64,000 bases of DNA from positions 219,376 to 283,375 of the forward strand of contig JAGFJJ010000076.1 in the NCBI GenBank assembly GCA_024102815.1. Direction: 5' to 3'. Under the pieces are notes generated by a model. That model did not search any database and was not told the DNA's origin. It saw only the letters and a program-made list of their open reading frames with translations. Of this stretch, positions 43,347-52,154 are shown piece by piece. Origin of the DNA: Phycisphaerae bacterium (GTDB taxonomy: Bacteria > Planctomycetota > Phycisphaerae > UBA1845). The translations under genes and the position numbers were made by a program. The stretch's first letter is position 1. Each line of letters begins with the position of its first letter.

Positions 43347-43621
43347 GTAATTTCCCGGCCGACCAGTGTAACCGATGCCCCCTCCGGGGGGAAACGCGTC
43401 CGGAGGCGCGCAACGGGCGTCCGGCGGCGGGGCAACTGCGGATTCCGATGGCGACCACGCCCAACGCCTTTTTCAGCATGGAAACGGTCGGTGCCGCAAC
43501 GGAGGGCGATACCACACGATTCGACGACCGGCCGGTGTGCGCCCGTCGCGGTGACAGGACAGTGGCATTACTCCCGCACCTGATAACGGCCCTGCGCACC
43601 TGATCAGCTTTCCCGGTGTCG

Positions 43622-43711
43622 CCCAAAAAAGCAGGCCCGGTGGGGTGGACCGGGCCTTGGGGGAAACCGACCCATGGGGGGACGGGTCGGTAAGTGGACG
43701 TTGGTTGTTAA
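43622..43711 (-). ncRNA. Candidate small RNA with C-rich loops and intrinsic terminator
   Basis: About 90 bases in the 547-base gap between rimO and the small Cys protein gene. Hairpin 1: ACCGACCC/GGGTCGGT (43691-43684 with 43673-43666), loop CGTCCCCCCATG-like. Linker TTTCCCCC. Hairpin 2: GGCCCGGT/ACCGGGCC (43656-43649 with 43641-43634), loop CCACCCC, then TGC and six T, an intrinsic terminator. The three unpaired C-runs could pair with G-rich ribosome binding sites. No reading frame fits. The rest of the gap shows nothing I can name. Confidence 0.5.
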
Positions 43712-43717
43712 GACGAG

Positions 43718-43746
43718 ATCATGCCCGCGATTGCGTCGTGAATCAA
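43718..43746 (-). promoter_or_regulatory. Putative promoter for the small RNA candidate
   Basis: On the minus strand TTGATT (43746-43741), 17-base spacer, CATGAT (43723-43718). Transcription would start near 43711 and run into two hairpins and a T-run ending at 43625. Hexamer matches are four or five of six. Confidence 0.45.
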
Positions 43747-43893
43747 GTGTAATCTTTGCAAAAAACGCATTCGGCAAAAACTGCGCATCAAATGTTGCCG
43801 AGTTCGTTTCCGGCTCCTAGGCTGTGAAATGTCCAGGACATCTCGTCTCCCTATTTTCTTCTACGTCCCGGCAGGGCGGGAGGTTCACCGACC

Positions 43894-44202
43894 GTGATCC
43901 AGTGTGAAACATGTGAATATTTCCATCGCGGAGCGGACGGCAAGCCGCGCCTGATGTGCGACCCATTCGCCACCATCAAAGAACCTGAATGTCTTGCCAA
44001 ATGGCAGCTTGTTCGACTGCAGTCCATTGCCGATTCCCACGAGGCCACCCTGGCCATGTATCGCCGATTCGCGCCGCTTCAAGAGAAGCTATTCCGTCAT
44101 GTCGAACGCGAGATCGAAGACGCCGAGGACGCCGACCGGTGGAAATACGACGCCGACGACCCCGATGACGAGGACGATCGGGATGATCCCTTTCGCGTGT
44201 AG
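43894..44202 (+). CDS. Small four-cysteine protein with acidic tail
   Basis: 102 residues. Cysteines at positions 4, 7, 22 and 33 (CxxC ... C ... C) suggest a small metal site. A helical middle (about 36-75) is followed by a highly acidic tail (DADDPDDEDDRDD). The GTG start has GGGAGG about ten bases upstream. I associate such proteins with planctomycete genomes but know no function. Confidence 0.75.
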   Translation: MIQCETCEYFHRGADGKPRLMCDPFATIKEPECLAKWQLVRLQSIADSHEATLAMYRRFAPLQEKLFRHVEREIEDAEDADRWKYDADDPDDEDDRDDPFRV

Positions 44203-44241
44203 GCACTGCGGGAGAACCCCAAGCCCCAGCCCGCCGCGTTA

Positions 44242-45003
44242 TCATACGTCGAATATCGGCGAGACTTCGTAGCGTGAAGCGTGATGCACCGGGTACGAGC
44301 GTCCGATGGCCGCGTGCTGGGCGCCCATGGCCAGGTCCGGGTGATTGTTGTCGGCGCTGAGGTGAGCGACGGCCACCCACGCCGGAAGACGCCGCCCGCA
44401 GGCACGGAGCATCGTGGCCGCCTGGTCATTGGACAAGTGCCCGCGGCCTCCGCGAATGCGCTCCTTCAGCGCCCACGGATAACTCCCGTATTCGAGCATG
44501 TCCCAGTCATAGTTGCTTTCCAGGTATGCGCCGTGTACGGACTCCAGGATCGCCTGAAGCCCCGGAAACACGTGCCCCAGATCGGTGAGGATTCCCAAAC
44601 GACGGTTCTCATGCTCGATGACGAATGCGACACCGTCGGCGGCATCGTGTGCGGTGGGAATCGTGTGCACGCGGACGTCACCGAACTCCAGCACGTCGCC
44701 CGATTGAAAGTAACGCACGTCGGACAGCCGCCCCAATCTGCACCAGGTTGCGCGCTGCGTCTGCGGTGTAATGTAGATCGGCAGGCCGAATTTCCGCTGG
44801 TAAATGCCCGCGCATCGGATGTGATCCGTATGATCGTGGGAAATAATGAGGGCATCGACTTCGCGGATGTCCCGCCCGTGGGCGGCCATGCGACGCTCGG
44901 CCGTATTCCCGGCGATGCCCGCATCGAACAGCAGGCGCACGCCGCCCGCCTCGACGTAGATGGCGTTGCCGTTGGAGCCCGATTGGAGTGAGAAGGTCAG
45001 CAC
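44242..45003 (-). CDS. MBL-fold metallo-hydrolase (YycJ-like)
   Basis: 253 residues. The metallo-beta-lactamase zinc motif SHDHTDHI (about residues 58-65) and later histidines (PTAHDAADG, AHLSADNNHPD) fit the YycJ/WalJ branch, which includes putative DNA exonucleases linked to replication. N terminus LTFSLQSGSNGNAIYVE is typical. The GTG at 45003 is chosen by homology; the open frame extends 102 codons further upstream, over the promoter region of the divergent gene, with no family support. Confidence 0.92.
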   Translation of the reverse strand: MLTFSLQSGSNGNAIYVEAGGVRLLFDAGIAGNTAERRMAAHGRDIREVDALIISHDHTDHIRCAGIYQRKFGLPIYITPQTQRATWCRLGRLSDVRYFQSGDVLEFGDVRVHTIPTAHDAADGVAFVIEHENRRLGILTDLGHVFPGLQAILESVHGAYLESNYDWDMLEYGSYPWALKERIRGGRGHLSNDQAATMLRACGRRLPAWVAVAHLSADNNHPDLAMGAQHAAIGRSYPVHHASRYEVSPIFDV

Positions 45004-45109
45004 GGCCGGGCATTGTAAGGCCTTGGCGTGTGCTTGCCAGTCGCGGCGGGAATCGACGTGCTCTGCCGCACCTGACGCGGCAGCCCGATCAGCGATACGA
45101 TGATCCGTA

Positions 45110-46858
45110 ATGGATCCGTCCGACGCATCATCTGCCCTGCCGCCCACCGCCGCGCAGCCCGCGCCGCAGGAACCGGATGTACCGCTTTGCGAGCCGCGTG
45201 CTCCGCGAGTCCGGGGGTGGGAGTACGTCGTCCTCGTCGTCGTTGCAGCGGTGCTGGTTGCGTTCCGCCTGCACGCCTGGCTGCTCCCCCTCGAAGCTGA
45301 CGAATGCAATTACGCTTACATCGGCGCCCGCCTGCTGGAGGGCAAACAGTTATACGTCGATGTCTGGGACCACCAGCCGTGGGGCGTGTTCGCCCTGGTG
45401 GCGGGCACCATCGCTTTGTTCGGCGATCATCCCGAGGTCTTTCGATCGCTATCCCTGATTTTTTCCCTGGCGACAATGGTTCTGGTTTTCGGCGTGACGC
45501 GCCGCGTAGCTTCGTCGTGGGCGGCGGTGATTGCGGCGCTGGTGTTCGCCATCGTCTCTTCTGACCCGGGGACGGCCGGCGAGGGCTGCAACCGCGAAAT
45601 CTACATGAACGCCCTGATTCTCGCGGCATGGTATCTGGCGCTGCGGTGGGGCTCGAAGAACGCGGGTGGTGCCGCGCTGTTGCTTGCCGCAGGGGTGTCG
45701 CTCGGATTGGCGTCCACGATCAAGACCGTCGTCGCGGCGCAATGGCTGGCATTGGCGTTCTGGGTCGGCGGTGTGGCCGCGTTTCGCGGGCGCGGAACCC
45801 GAGAACAACGCGACGGCGCGAACGTCACGAACGTCGTCTCATCCATCCTGCTCTTCGGTCTAGGTCCCCTGGCCATCTGGATCCTCACCGGAGCGTACTT
45901 TGGTCTTACCGGCCGGTGGGAGGAATTCATCGACGCCGTTTTCCTATTCAACCTCAGTTACAGCGACGACAGCGGCGGACTCCTCTCGCGATTCGCGACG
46001 TTCTTCCACCCCCCTCATCCATTCACTTTTCAAAGCGCTTTACCCGTGTGGGCCGCGCTGGTGGCGGCAGTCATCTGGATCGGGATCGCGGTCGCCTCCG
46101 GCCGGAGGCGCGGTTACGGCGCGTTGTTGTTGCTGGCAGTTTCGTCTTTTGTGGCGGTGTGCATGCCCGGCAAGTTCTGGCCCCATTACTATTATCTGAT
46201 GATTCCGGTGGGGGCGATCGCGGCCGGTCTGATCTCCGATCGTGGGGTCGTTGCGCTTCAGAGCGCCCTGCGCAAGCTCGCGGGACCCTGGCATCGGATC
46301 GCGATGGCGCTCTACGTGGTGATTCCCGCCTGGGCGCTGACCACCCAATACAACCATTATCTAAGCCAGTCGCTCTACGGCATCACCTTCAAGCGGTACA
46401 ACTCGCGGGATTTCTGGAGCCGGGCCCAGGGGGAAAACGCGGCCCGGGCAACACTGCCCGATGACAAGATCTTCGTTTTCAGCAACGACGCGTGCATCTA
46501 CTACTATTCCGACCGCCGCTGTGCCTCGCGCTACACGATGGCCACAGGACTGGACATCAACCGCGAGGGTGCCCCCGGCCGCTGGCGAATCCTCCTCGAT
46601 GAACTCCGGGCCGATCCACCTCGCCTGATCCTCCTGCTGTTCGATTTCGCCCCGGGACCGGGCTGGCCCGAGTTCCTGAAAGAGCATTACGGCGAGCCCG
46701 TTGGCTACGATCTGGGCGACTGCACTGGCGAAGTGATCATGCTCGTATTGCCCCCCAGGGGGCTGCCCACGGAGCCTATCGCCGACATCGACTGGAACTG
46801 GGACCGCCGCAGCATCGGCGGCTGGTGCGTCAAGCTTCCTCCAATTCCGCGGCAGTGA
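45110..46858 (+). CDS. Membrane glycosyltransferase, GT39/ArnT-like
   Basis: 582 residues with about eleven hydrophobic segments and a soluble C-terminal part (about 440-582). The first loop has LPLEADECNYAYIGARLLEG and VDVWDHQPWG: acidic residues and the DHxPWG motif match lipid-linked sugar transferases that glycosylate proteins or lipid A at the outer face of the membrane. The proline-rich N terminus is cytoplasmic. Divergent from the metallo-hydrolase gene. Confidence 0.85.
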   Translation: MDPSDASSALPPTAAQPAPQEPDVPLCEPRAPRVRGWEYVVLVVVAAVLVAFRLHAWLLPLEADECNYAYIGARLLEGKQLYVDVWDHQPWGVFALVAGTIALFGDHPEVFRSLSLIFSLATMVLVFGVTRRVASSWAAVIAALVFAIVSSDPGTAGEGCNREIYMNALILAAWYLALRWGSKNAGGAALLLAAGVSLGLASTIKTVVAAQWLALAFWVGGVAAFRGRGTREQRDGANVTNVVSSILLFGLGPLAIWILTGAYFGLTGRWEEFIDAVFLFNLSYSDDSGGLLSRFATFFHPPHPFTFQSALPVWAALVAAVIWIGIAVASGRRRGYGALLLLAVSSFVAVCMPGKFWPHYYYLMIPVGAIAAGLISDRGVVALQSALRKLAGPWHRIAMALYVVIPAWALTTQYNHYLSQSLYGITFKRYNSRDFWSRAQGENAARATLPDDKIFVFSNDACIYYYSDRRCASRYTMATGLDINREGAPGRWRILLDELRADPPRLILLLFDFAPGPGWPEFLKEHYGEPVGYDLGDCTGEVIMLVLPPRGLPTEPIADIDWNWDRRSIGGWCVKLPPIPRQ

Positions 46859-46996
46859 TTCTGCCGGCAATCTTGACCGCGACGCCTTGATCGCCTGTAA
46901 TCGCCTCTGAACCGCTTGGCATGGAGGCGTACGCTCCGGTCCCGCAAACCATGGTCTTTGGAGACGCCTGCGGCGAACGGGCAGGAGGCCCGTGAC

Positions 46997-48580
46997 ATGT
47001 CCCGACGCCCCAATACGCGCAGCACTGGCCGGCGAAAGCGCCGCGTTCGTCCGAATCGACCGCGTCGAGCTCCCGGCTCGCCACGCGCGGGGAGCCCCGC
47101 ACCGTCCGAAAGGCTGGCGCCCGGCACTGGCACCATTGCCCCGCGGCGCTTTGAGCCGGATCCGCCCCGAGTTTCCGAAGATTTCCGTGCGGTCACGGCC
47201 GCGCGCTCAGGTCAGCGCATCGCTTCGCTGCACGATTATCTTGCGATGGGGATCGCCTTGCTCGTCGGCGCCGCGACGGCCTGCCTGGTTCTGGCCGCCG
47301 GCGGTCTGTTGCCCGCGCTGGTGGCACCTCGACCGTTTGCACCGCGCCTGGTTGCGGTAGGTATTCTGGTTGCGCTGGCCCTGGGCATGCGCATCCCGGG
47401 GCGGACGATCCTGTGGGGATTTCGGCGCATCTGGAGGGCCCAGGCGCCGGATCGCGCGTCCAGGGGCGTGACCCGACTCATGCTTCGCGTCAACGCGCCC
47501 GATGCCCGTTTGTTGTGGACGTCGCTTTCCGTCGTTCTGCTTCTTGCTGGTTTGGGCATGCTGCTCGTTCGTTCGCAACTCCGGCTGGCGCTGCCGGTCT
47601 ACACGTCGTTGCATACGCACTTCGTCTGGTCGTCATTGCCGCTGTACATGCTTCACATCGTGCTGGCGATCGTCATGCTGCTGCCGCAGGGCCTGTTGGT
47701 TGGAACGCTCATTTCACTCGTGCATCGCTTGTTGGATCAGCGCCGCGGTGCAACATTGTGGCTGTTCCTGGTCGGGGCGCTTGTGGGCGTTCTTTCCATG
47801 TCCCTGGTCTCGGCCGATACAGGTATCTTCCCGTTGGCCGCGGCGGCGGTTCTGCTTCTTGGAGCCATCGTATCCGCGGGCGTGGCATCAGGACCTGCCC
47901 TTGAAGCCAACGACAAACAGTCCACGTTTGCCCGGATCGCGCTGCCCGCCTACAGCGAGGGACGGCGCCGGTGGCTGACCGTCGGAATCGTCGGACCCCC
48001 GTGCGCCGCGGTGTGGATGATCGCCACAATGACGCGCTGGCCGGTGCCCGGCGAGATCCTGATTCTCTCGGTGGGCGCCGCGCTGCTTGCGGTTCTGACC
48101 TGCCAATTCGTCTTGCTTGGGCGAGATGACGCGATCGGTAACGCGCCGGTGCGTTGCGGGTGGGGATGCGGAGTGGGCGCGGCCCTGGCGATTCTCGCGG
48201 CGCTCATATCGGGTCGGGCGGCTCACGCCTCGGGCACGATGTCCGGCGCCCTCGTTGCACTGATTGCCGCAGGCCTCTCCGCGGCAGGCATCGACCTCCT
48301 GCAAATGCGCCGCTCTTTCCTTTCGGGCGCGGCCCACTCCGATGCCGTCGATCGCCGAATGCTCGTCCGGGGTTTCCTTCTGACCGCGCTGGTGATTGGC
48401 GTGCTGGAGCCGCTCTGGGCTCGCGTGGCGAATACGCGCCTGGAACTCATGCTCCCTCCCGTGATGTTGATGTCGATCGCGGGCGTGATCGCAGCATTGG
48501 TGCGCTCCGAGTCCGCCTGGCCGGCGCGGATCGCAGCGCTGCGAGCCCGCGCCAGGCTCCTGCACTGGCGCCGGGCTTGA
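46997..48580 (+). CDS. Polytopic membrane protein of unknown function
   Basis: 527 residues. A 90-residue, strongly basic N terminus (SRRPNTRSTGRRKRRVRPNR) is followed by about eleven membrane helices. No family recognised. GGAGG lies eight bases before the ATG at 46997; an upstream ATG at 46916 is less likely. It is between a membrane glycosyltransferase and the secretin genes, so a role in envelope assembly is possible but unproven. Confidence 0.75.
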   Translation: MSRRPNTRSTGRRKRRVRPNRPRRAPGSPRAGSPAPSERLAPGTGTIAPRRFEPDPPRVSEDFRAVTAARSGQRIASLHDYLAMGIALLVGAATACLVLAAGGLLPALVAPRPFAPRLVAVGILVALALGMRIPGRTILWGFRRIWRAQAPDRASRGVTRLMLRVNAPDARLLWTSLSVVLLLAGLGMLLVRSQLRLALPVYTSLHTHFVWSSLPLYMLHIVLAIVMLLPQGLLVGTLISLVHRLLDQRRGATLWLFLVGALVGVLSMSLVSADTGIFPLAAAAVLLLGAIVSAGVASGPALEANDKQSTFARIALPAYSEGRRRWLTVGIVGPPCAAVWMIATMTRWPVPGEILILSVGAALLAVLTCQFVLLGRDDAIGNAPVRCGWGCGVGAALAILAALISGRAAHASGTMSGALVALIAAGLSAAGIDLLQMRRSFLSGAAHSDAVDRRMLVRGFLLTALVIGVLEPLWARVANTRLELMLPPVMLMSIAGVIAALVRSESAWPARIAALRARARLLHWRRA

Positions 48581-48658
48581 GAGAGCACCGCCGGACCGGG
48601 CCGGTTAATGGAACTGGGGGCATCGCACGACGCATTATTCCTTTCTGGAGAAGAAGAA

Positions 48659-48934
48659 ATGGAAACCGGACGGAATGCCTTCTCGCTGCGCGGGTGGCCG
48701 CGGATGTTACTCGTCGGATTCGTCCTGGCCACGCTAATCCGGGTCTGGCTGGGACCGATAATCTCGGCTCCCACGGCCGTGGCACAGATTCCCGATGCCG
48801 GGGCCCAACGCATGCAGCTCCTCGAGGAGACCCGGAAGACGAACCAGCTCCTTACCGAGATTCGACAAATCCTCCTGACGCACACGTTCAACGTGCGTGC
48901 TGCGGGTGCCGATAACACCGGTACCGATAACTAG
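48659..48934 (+). CDS. Small single-pass membrane protein with coiled-coil
   Basis: 91 residues: membrane helix at about 16-36, then an amphipathic helix (AQRMQLLEETRKTNQLLTEI) likely to form a coiled coil, and a short polar tail. GGAGAAGAAGAA before the ATG at 48659 fixes the start; ATG 48608 lies upstream in frame. It sits just before the secretin gene and could be an accessory subunit. No family recognised. Confidence 0.65.
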   Translation: METGRNAFSLRGWPRMLLVGFVLATLIRVWLGPIISAPTAVAQIPDAGAQRMQLLEETRKTNQLLTEIRQILLTHTFNVRAAGADNTGTDN

Positions 48935-49070
48935 CGGCATGCGCCATGCTTACGACGGCGCCGCTGCCGCAGGTCCCGGCGCGAGCCGATCCTCGTGGCA
49001 GCCGAAGCGTGCCACGGCGATCCTCGTCGCCAGCGAGTCGGGATTCGTCTTGAGGCGCCGCTGAGCAAGC

Positions 49071-50972
49071 ATGGCGAACATGCACGTGCACCGATTACCG
49101 TTCCTTCCGCCGCGCAGGCAGCTTTCGACCTGCGCGCTGGCCGTCGTCCTGGCTGCGACGTCCGCCCCGGCCCAGACGGATCGCCCGGACAACCCGCTTG
49201 GATTGAGCGGCGATTTGCTCCAGGCAATCCTTCAGCCGGGCGTTTCCGCCGCGGCTGACCGGCATGCGTCGAACGACGACAGTCCCATTCCGGGATCGGT
49301 TCCCGAGGTCTCGATCAACGATCGCGGCAATGTTCAACTCCACGTCGCCGGCGTCCCGCTCTCCACCGTCCTTCAACTGCTCTCCGTGCAAAGCCGTCGA
49401 AACATCATCGCCTCACCCAACGTCAAGGGGACGGTTACGGCCAATCTCTTCGATGTAACCTTTGACGAGGCCCTGGAGGCCGTGCTCAGCCCGAACGGCG
49501 CTACCTACGCCACGCGCGGGAACTTCGTCTATGTCTACACGAAGTCCGAATTCGAGGCGATGAACGCCGCCAGGACAGAACCGCCCGTGACCCGCGTCTT
49601 CCGGTTAAGCTACCTATCCGCGTCCGACGCCAAGGCATACCTGGACCCCCTCCTGGAAAAAACCGGCTCGGTCGTCAATTCGCCGCCCTCCTCCGCGGGC
49701 GTGGCCGGTGGCGGCGGCAGCTCCACCGAGGGCAACGCCTGGGCGGAAGCGGACCTTGTGGTCGTGACCGCGCCGCCCTCCGTGATGGAGCAGGTCGAAT
49801 CGCTGATCCACCAGCTCGATGTTCGCCCGCGGCAAGTGCTCGTGGAGGCGACGATCCTGCGCGCCAACCTCAGTGACGAGAACGCCTTGGGCATCGACTT
49901 TACCATGCTCGGCGGCGTCGACCTCGAGCTGCTCGGCGCGACGTCTCGCGGGATTCAGAACCTGACCCTTGGGCAACTGCCCACGGCCCGATTCGAGAAA
50001 TTCAACAGCAACGTCAGCACCGATTTCGCCGGCGACGTTCCCTCCGGCGGCATCTCCGTGGGCATCCTGAAGGATCAGGTGGCCGTGTTCGTAAGGGCCC
50101 TCGAGCAGTACACCGACACCACCGTTCTGGCCAATCCCAAGGTGCTGGCCTTGAACAAGCAGAAGGCCCAGGTCATCGTCGGACGGCGTGACGGCTACCT
50201 CACCACCACGGTCACGCAAACCCAAGCCATCCAGACGGTCGAGTTCCTTGAGACCGGTACGCAGTTGGTGTTTCGGCCTTTTATCGGCGACGACGGCTGG
50301 ATCCGCGTCGAGCTCCACCCCGAAGACAGTGTCGGGTTTGTCAACGCGCAGGGGCTGCCCACCGAACAGACCACCGAAGTAACCACGAACGTTCTCGTTC
50401 GCGACAAGGAGACCATCCTCATCGGCGGGCTCTTCCGCGAGGTGACCACCGATGCCCGCAATCAGGTGCCGCTCCTGGGCAGTATTCCCATCCTGGGCCA
50501 GCTCTTTCGCTCCAACAACGATTCTTCCGCGCGGGAAGAGGTCATCATCCTGCTGACCATCAACGTTATTCACGACCAGGATGCGTACGCCGAGGCCTCA
50601 CGCCGCCAGGGAGAGGACATCGAGCGCATGCGCATCGGCCAGCGCCGCGGGCTCATGTGGCACGGGCGCGATCGCATGGCACACGCCTGGTATAACCTCG
50701 CCGTGGAGGCCTTCGACGCAGGCAAGAAGGATCGTGCCCTCTGGTATGCGAATCTCTCCCTCTCCAATAGCAATCGATACCTGCCCGCCATTGAATTGCG
50801 CGAACGCATCCTTTGTGAACGCGACTGGGACGCCGAGGGAACCGCCACGCGCAGCTTCCTCTACCAACTGATTCGCGACGAGCGCGGGGAACCCCCGGCG
50901 ATGTTCGGCCGACCCCCGGTCACCGCCGGTACCCCCAGGGAGGAAAGCCATGACGGCGATGTCGGGCCGTAG
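49071..50972 (+). CDS. Secretin (GspD/PilQ-like) with C-terminal TPR-like extension
   Basis: 633 residues, outer-membrane channel of a type II secretion or type IV pilus system. Signal peptide at about 1-35. An STN-like N0 domain (VQLHVAGVPLSTVLQLLSVQ, about 83-150) and one N1/N3-type domain with a Gly/Ser-rich loop (GVAGGGGSSTEGN) follow. The secretin domain (about 265-510) has VLANPKVLALNKQKAQV and the end motif VPLLGSIPILGQLFR. After it, about 120 residues form a helical TPR-like tail (HAWYNLAVEAFDAGKKDRAL), which is unusual. Its end overlaps the TPR lipoprotein gene by 23 bases. Confidence 0.9.
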   Translation: MANMHVHRLPFLPPRRQLSTCALAVVLAATSAPAQTDRPDNPLGLSGDLLQAILQPGVSAAADRHASNDDSPIPGSVPEVSINDRGNVQLHVAGVPLSTVLQLLSVQSRRNIIASPNVKGTVTANLFDVTFDEALEAVLSPNGATYATRGNFVYVYTKSEFEAMNAARTEPPVTRVFRLSYLSASDAKAYLDPLLEKTGSVVNSPPSSAGVAGGGGSSTEGNAWAEADLVVVTAPPSVMEQVESLIHQLDVRPRQVLVEATILRANLSDENALGIDFTMLGGVDLELLGATSRGIQNLTLGQLPTARFEKFNSNVSTDFAGDVPSGGISVGILKDQVAVFVRALEQYTDTTVLANPKVLALNKQKAQVIVGRRDGYLTTTVTQTQAIQTVEFLETGTQLVFRPFIGDDGWIRVELHPEDSVGFVNAQGLPTEQTTEVTTNVLVRDKETILIGGLFREVTTDARNQVPLLGSIPILGQLFRSNNDSSAREEVIILLTINVIHDQDAYAEASRRQGEDIERMRIGQRRGLMWHGRDRMAHAWYNLAVEAFDAGKKDRALWYANLSLSNSNRYLPAIELRERILCERDWDAEGTATRSFLYQLIRDERGEPPAMFGRPPVTAGTPREESHDGDVGP

Positions 50973-52152
50973 CATCGGCCATGCACTCGTGCTTCTTTCG
51001 CTGATTGGATGCTTCGGCGTACTCCACGGCTGCGCGGCCTTCAACAAGAATGCCGCAAAGGCCGAGGAGCGCTGGGACCGCGTCCGCGGGCGCATCCAGT
51101 TGCAGCTTGCCGAAAAGCAGTTTGACGGCGGCCGCTTCGCCGATGCGGAGCGCACCGCGACGGAGTCGCTCGCCCTCGATCCGTCCCACGTGGCCACGTA
51201 CGTCCTGCTCGCCAGGGCACAACTGGAGCTCGGCCGGCTCGTCTCGGCGGAGCGGACCGTCTCCATCGCGGAGAACGCCGGGCTCGCGTCGCCGGCGCTC
51301 AGCTACACGCGCGGCGTCATCCTGGAACAACGTGGTGACATCAAGGAGGCACTACCGCACTATGAGTCCGCGGCACAGATGGAGCCGCATAACGAGGAGT
51401 ACCTCATTGCCTGGGCGGAATGCCTCGTGGCCGTCGGGCAGGAGCGCGAGGCTCTGGACGCTCTCGACAGCGCGATCGACAAGCTGGACGATCGCACGGC
51501 CGTGGGATCGCTCGCCGCGCAGATCGCCCTGTTGCTCGGTGATCGTGACGGGGCCCTGGATCGATACCGCCGGGCGGGGATCTCCGTGAAGGACGACGCC
51601 CTGCTGGCCGAGAACTTCGGGTTGCTGCTCGCTCGCGCCGGGCGCTGTGCGGAGGCCATTCCCTATCTGACGCAAGCGCTCGATGCCGGGCCGAAAGAGT
51701 CTCTCCAATCGTCGGCGCGGCGCGGGCTGGCTGCCTGCTACCTGGAGCTGAAGGATCCGGCACGGGCCAAGGAGGTTCTCGAGGATCAGGTTCGCGGGGA
51801 GCCCTCCGACACCGCCGCGCAGCTCCTTCTGGCCAAGGCGGCCCTGGCCACAAATGACATGGTGACGGCACTCGAAGCCGTGACCACCGCCGAGCGCTAC
51901 GACGGCCATCGCCCCGAGGTCCGCTTCGTCCGTGCCGTGGTGCGCTGGAAGCGCGGCGAGAACGACTCGGCCGCACGCCTGCTGAAGGACCTCGCCGTGG
52001 AAAGGCCCGAGGACGTGGACGTCCGCTGCCTGCTCGGCGAAGTGCTCATCAAGCTCGGCGACACCGATGCCGCGCGACGGCAGTTCGAGCAGGCACTGGA
52101 ACTTGATCCCCGGTGCGTCTGGGCGGCCGACGCCCTGCATTCGCTCGGATAG
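50950..52152 (+). CDS. TPR-repeat lipoprotein
   Basis: 400 residues. Lipobox VLHGC with Cys28 (an earlier Cys21 is also possible). Ten or so tetratricopeptide repeats fill the protein, for example GDIKEALPHYESAAQMEPHN and GDTDAARRQFEQALELDPR. In pilus and secretion systems such proteins (PilF, TadD) help the secretin reach or assemble in the outer membrane, which fits the overlapping secretin gene upstream, itself ending in a TPR-like tail. Function by context only. Confidence 0.88.
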   Translation: MTAMSGRSIGHALVLLSLIGCFGVLHGCAAFNKNAAKAEERWDRVRGRIQLQLAEKQFDGGRFADAERTATESLALDPSHVATYVLLARAQLELGRLVSAERTVSIAENAGLASPALSYTRGVILEQRGDIKEALPHYESAAQMEPHNEEYLIAWAECLVAVGQEREALDALDSAIDKLDDRTAVGSLAAQIALLLGDRDGALDRYRRAGISVKDDALLAENFGLLLARAGRCAEAIPYLTQALDAGPKESLQSSARRGLAACYLELKDPARAKEVLEDQVRGEPSDTAAQLLLAKAALATNDMVTALEAVTTAERYDGHRPEVRFVRAVVRWKRGENDSAARLLKDLAVERPEDVDVRCLLGEVLIKLGDTDAARRQFEQALELDPRCVWAADALHSLG

Positions 52153-52154
52153 CC

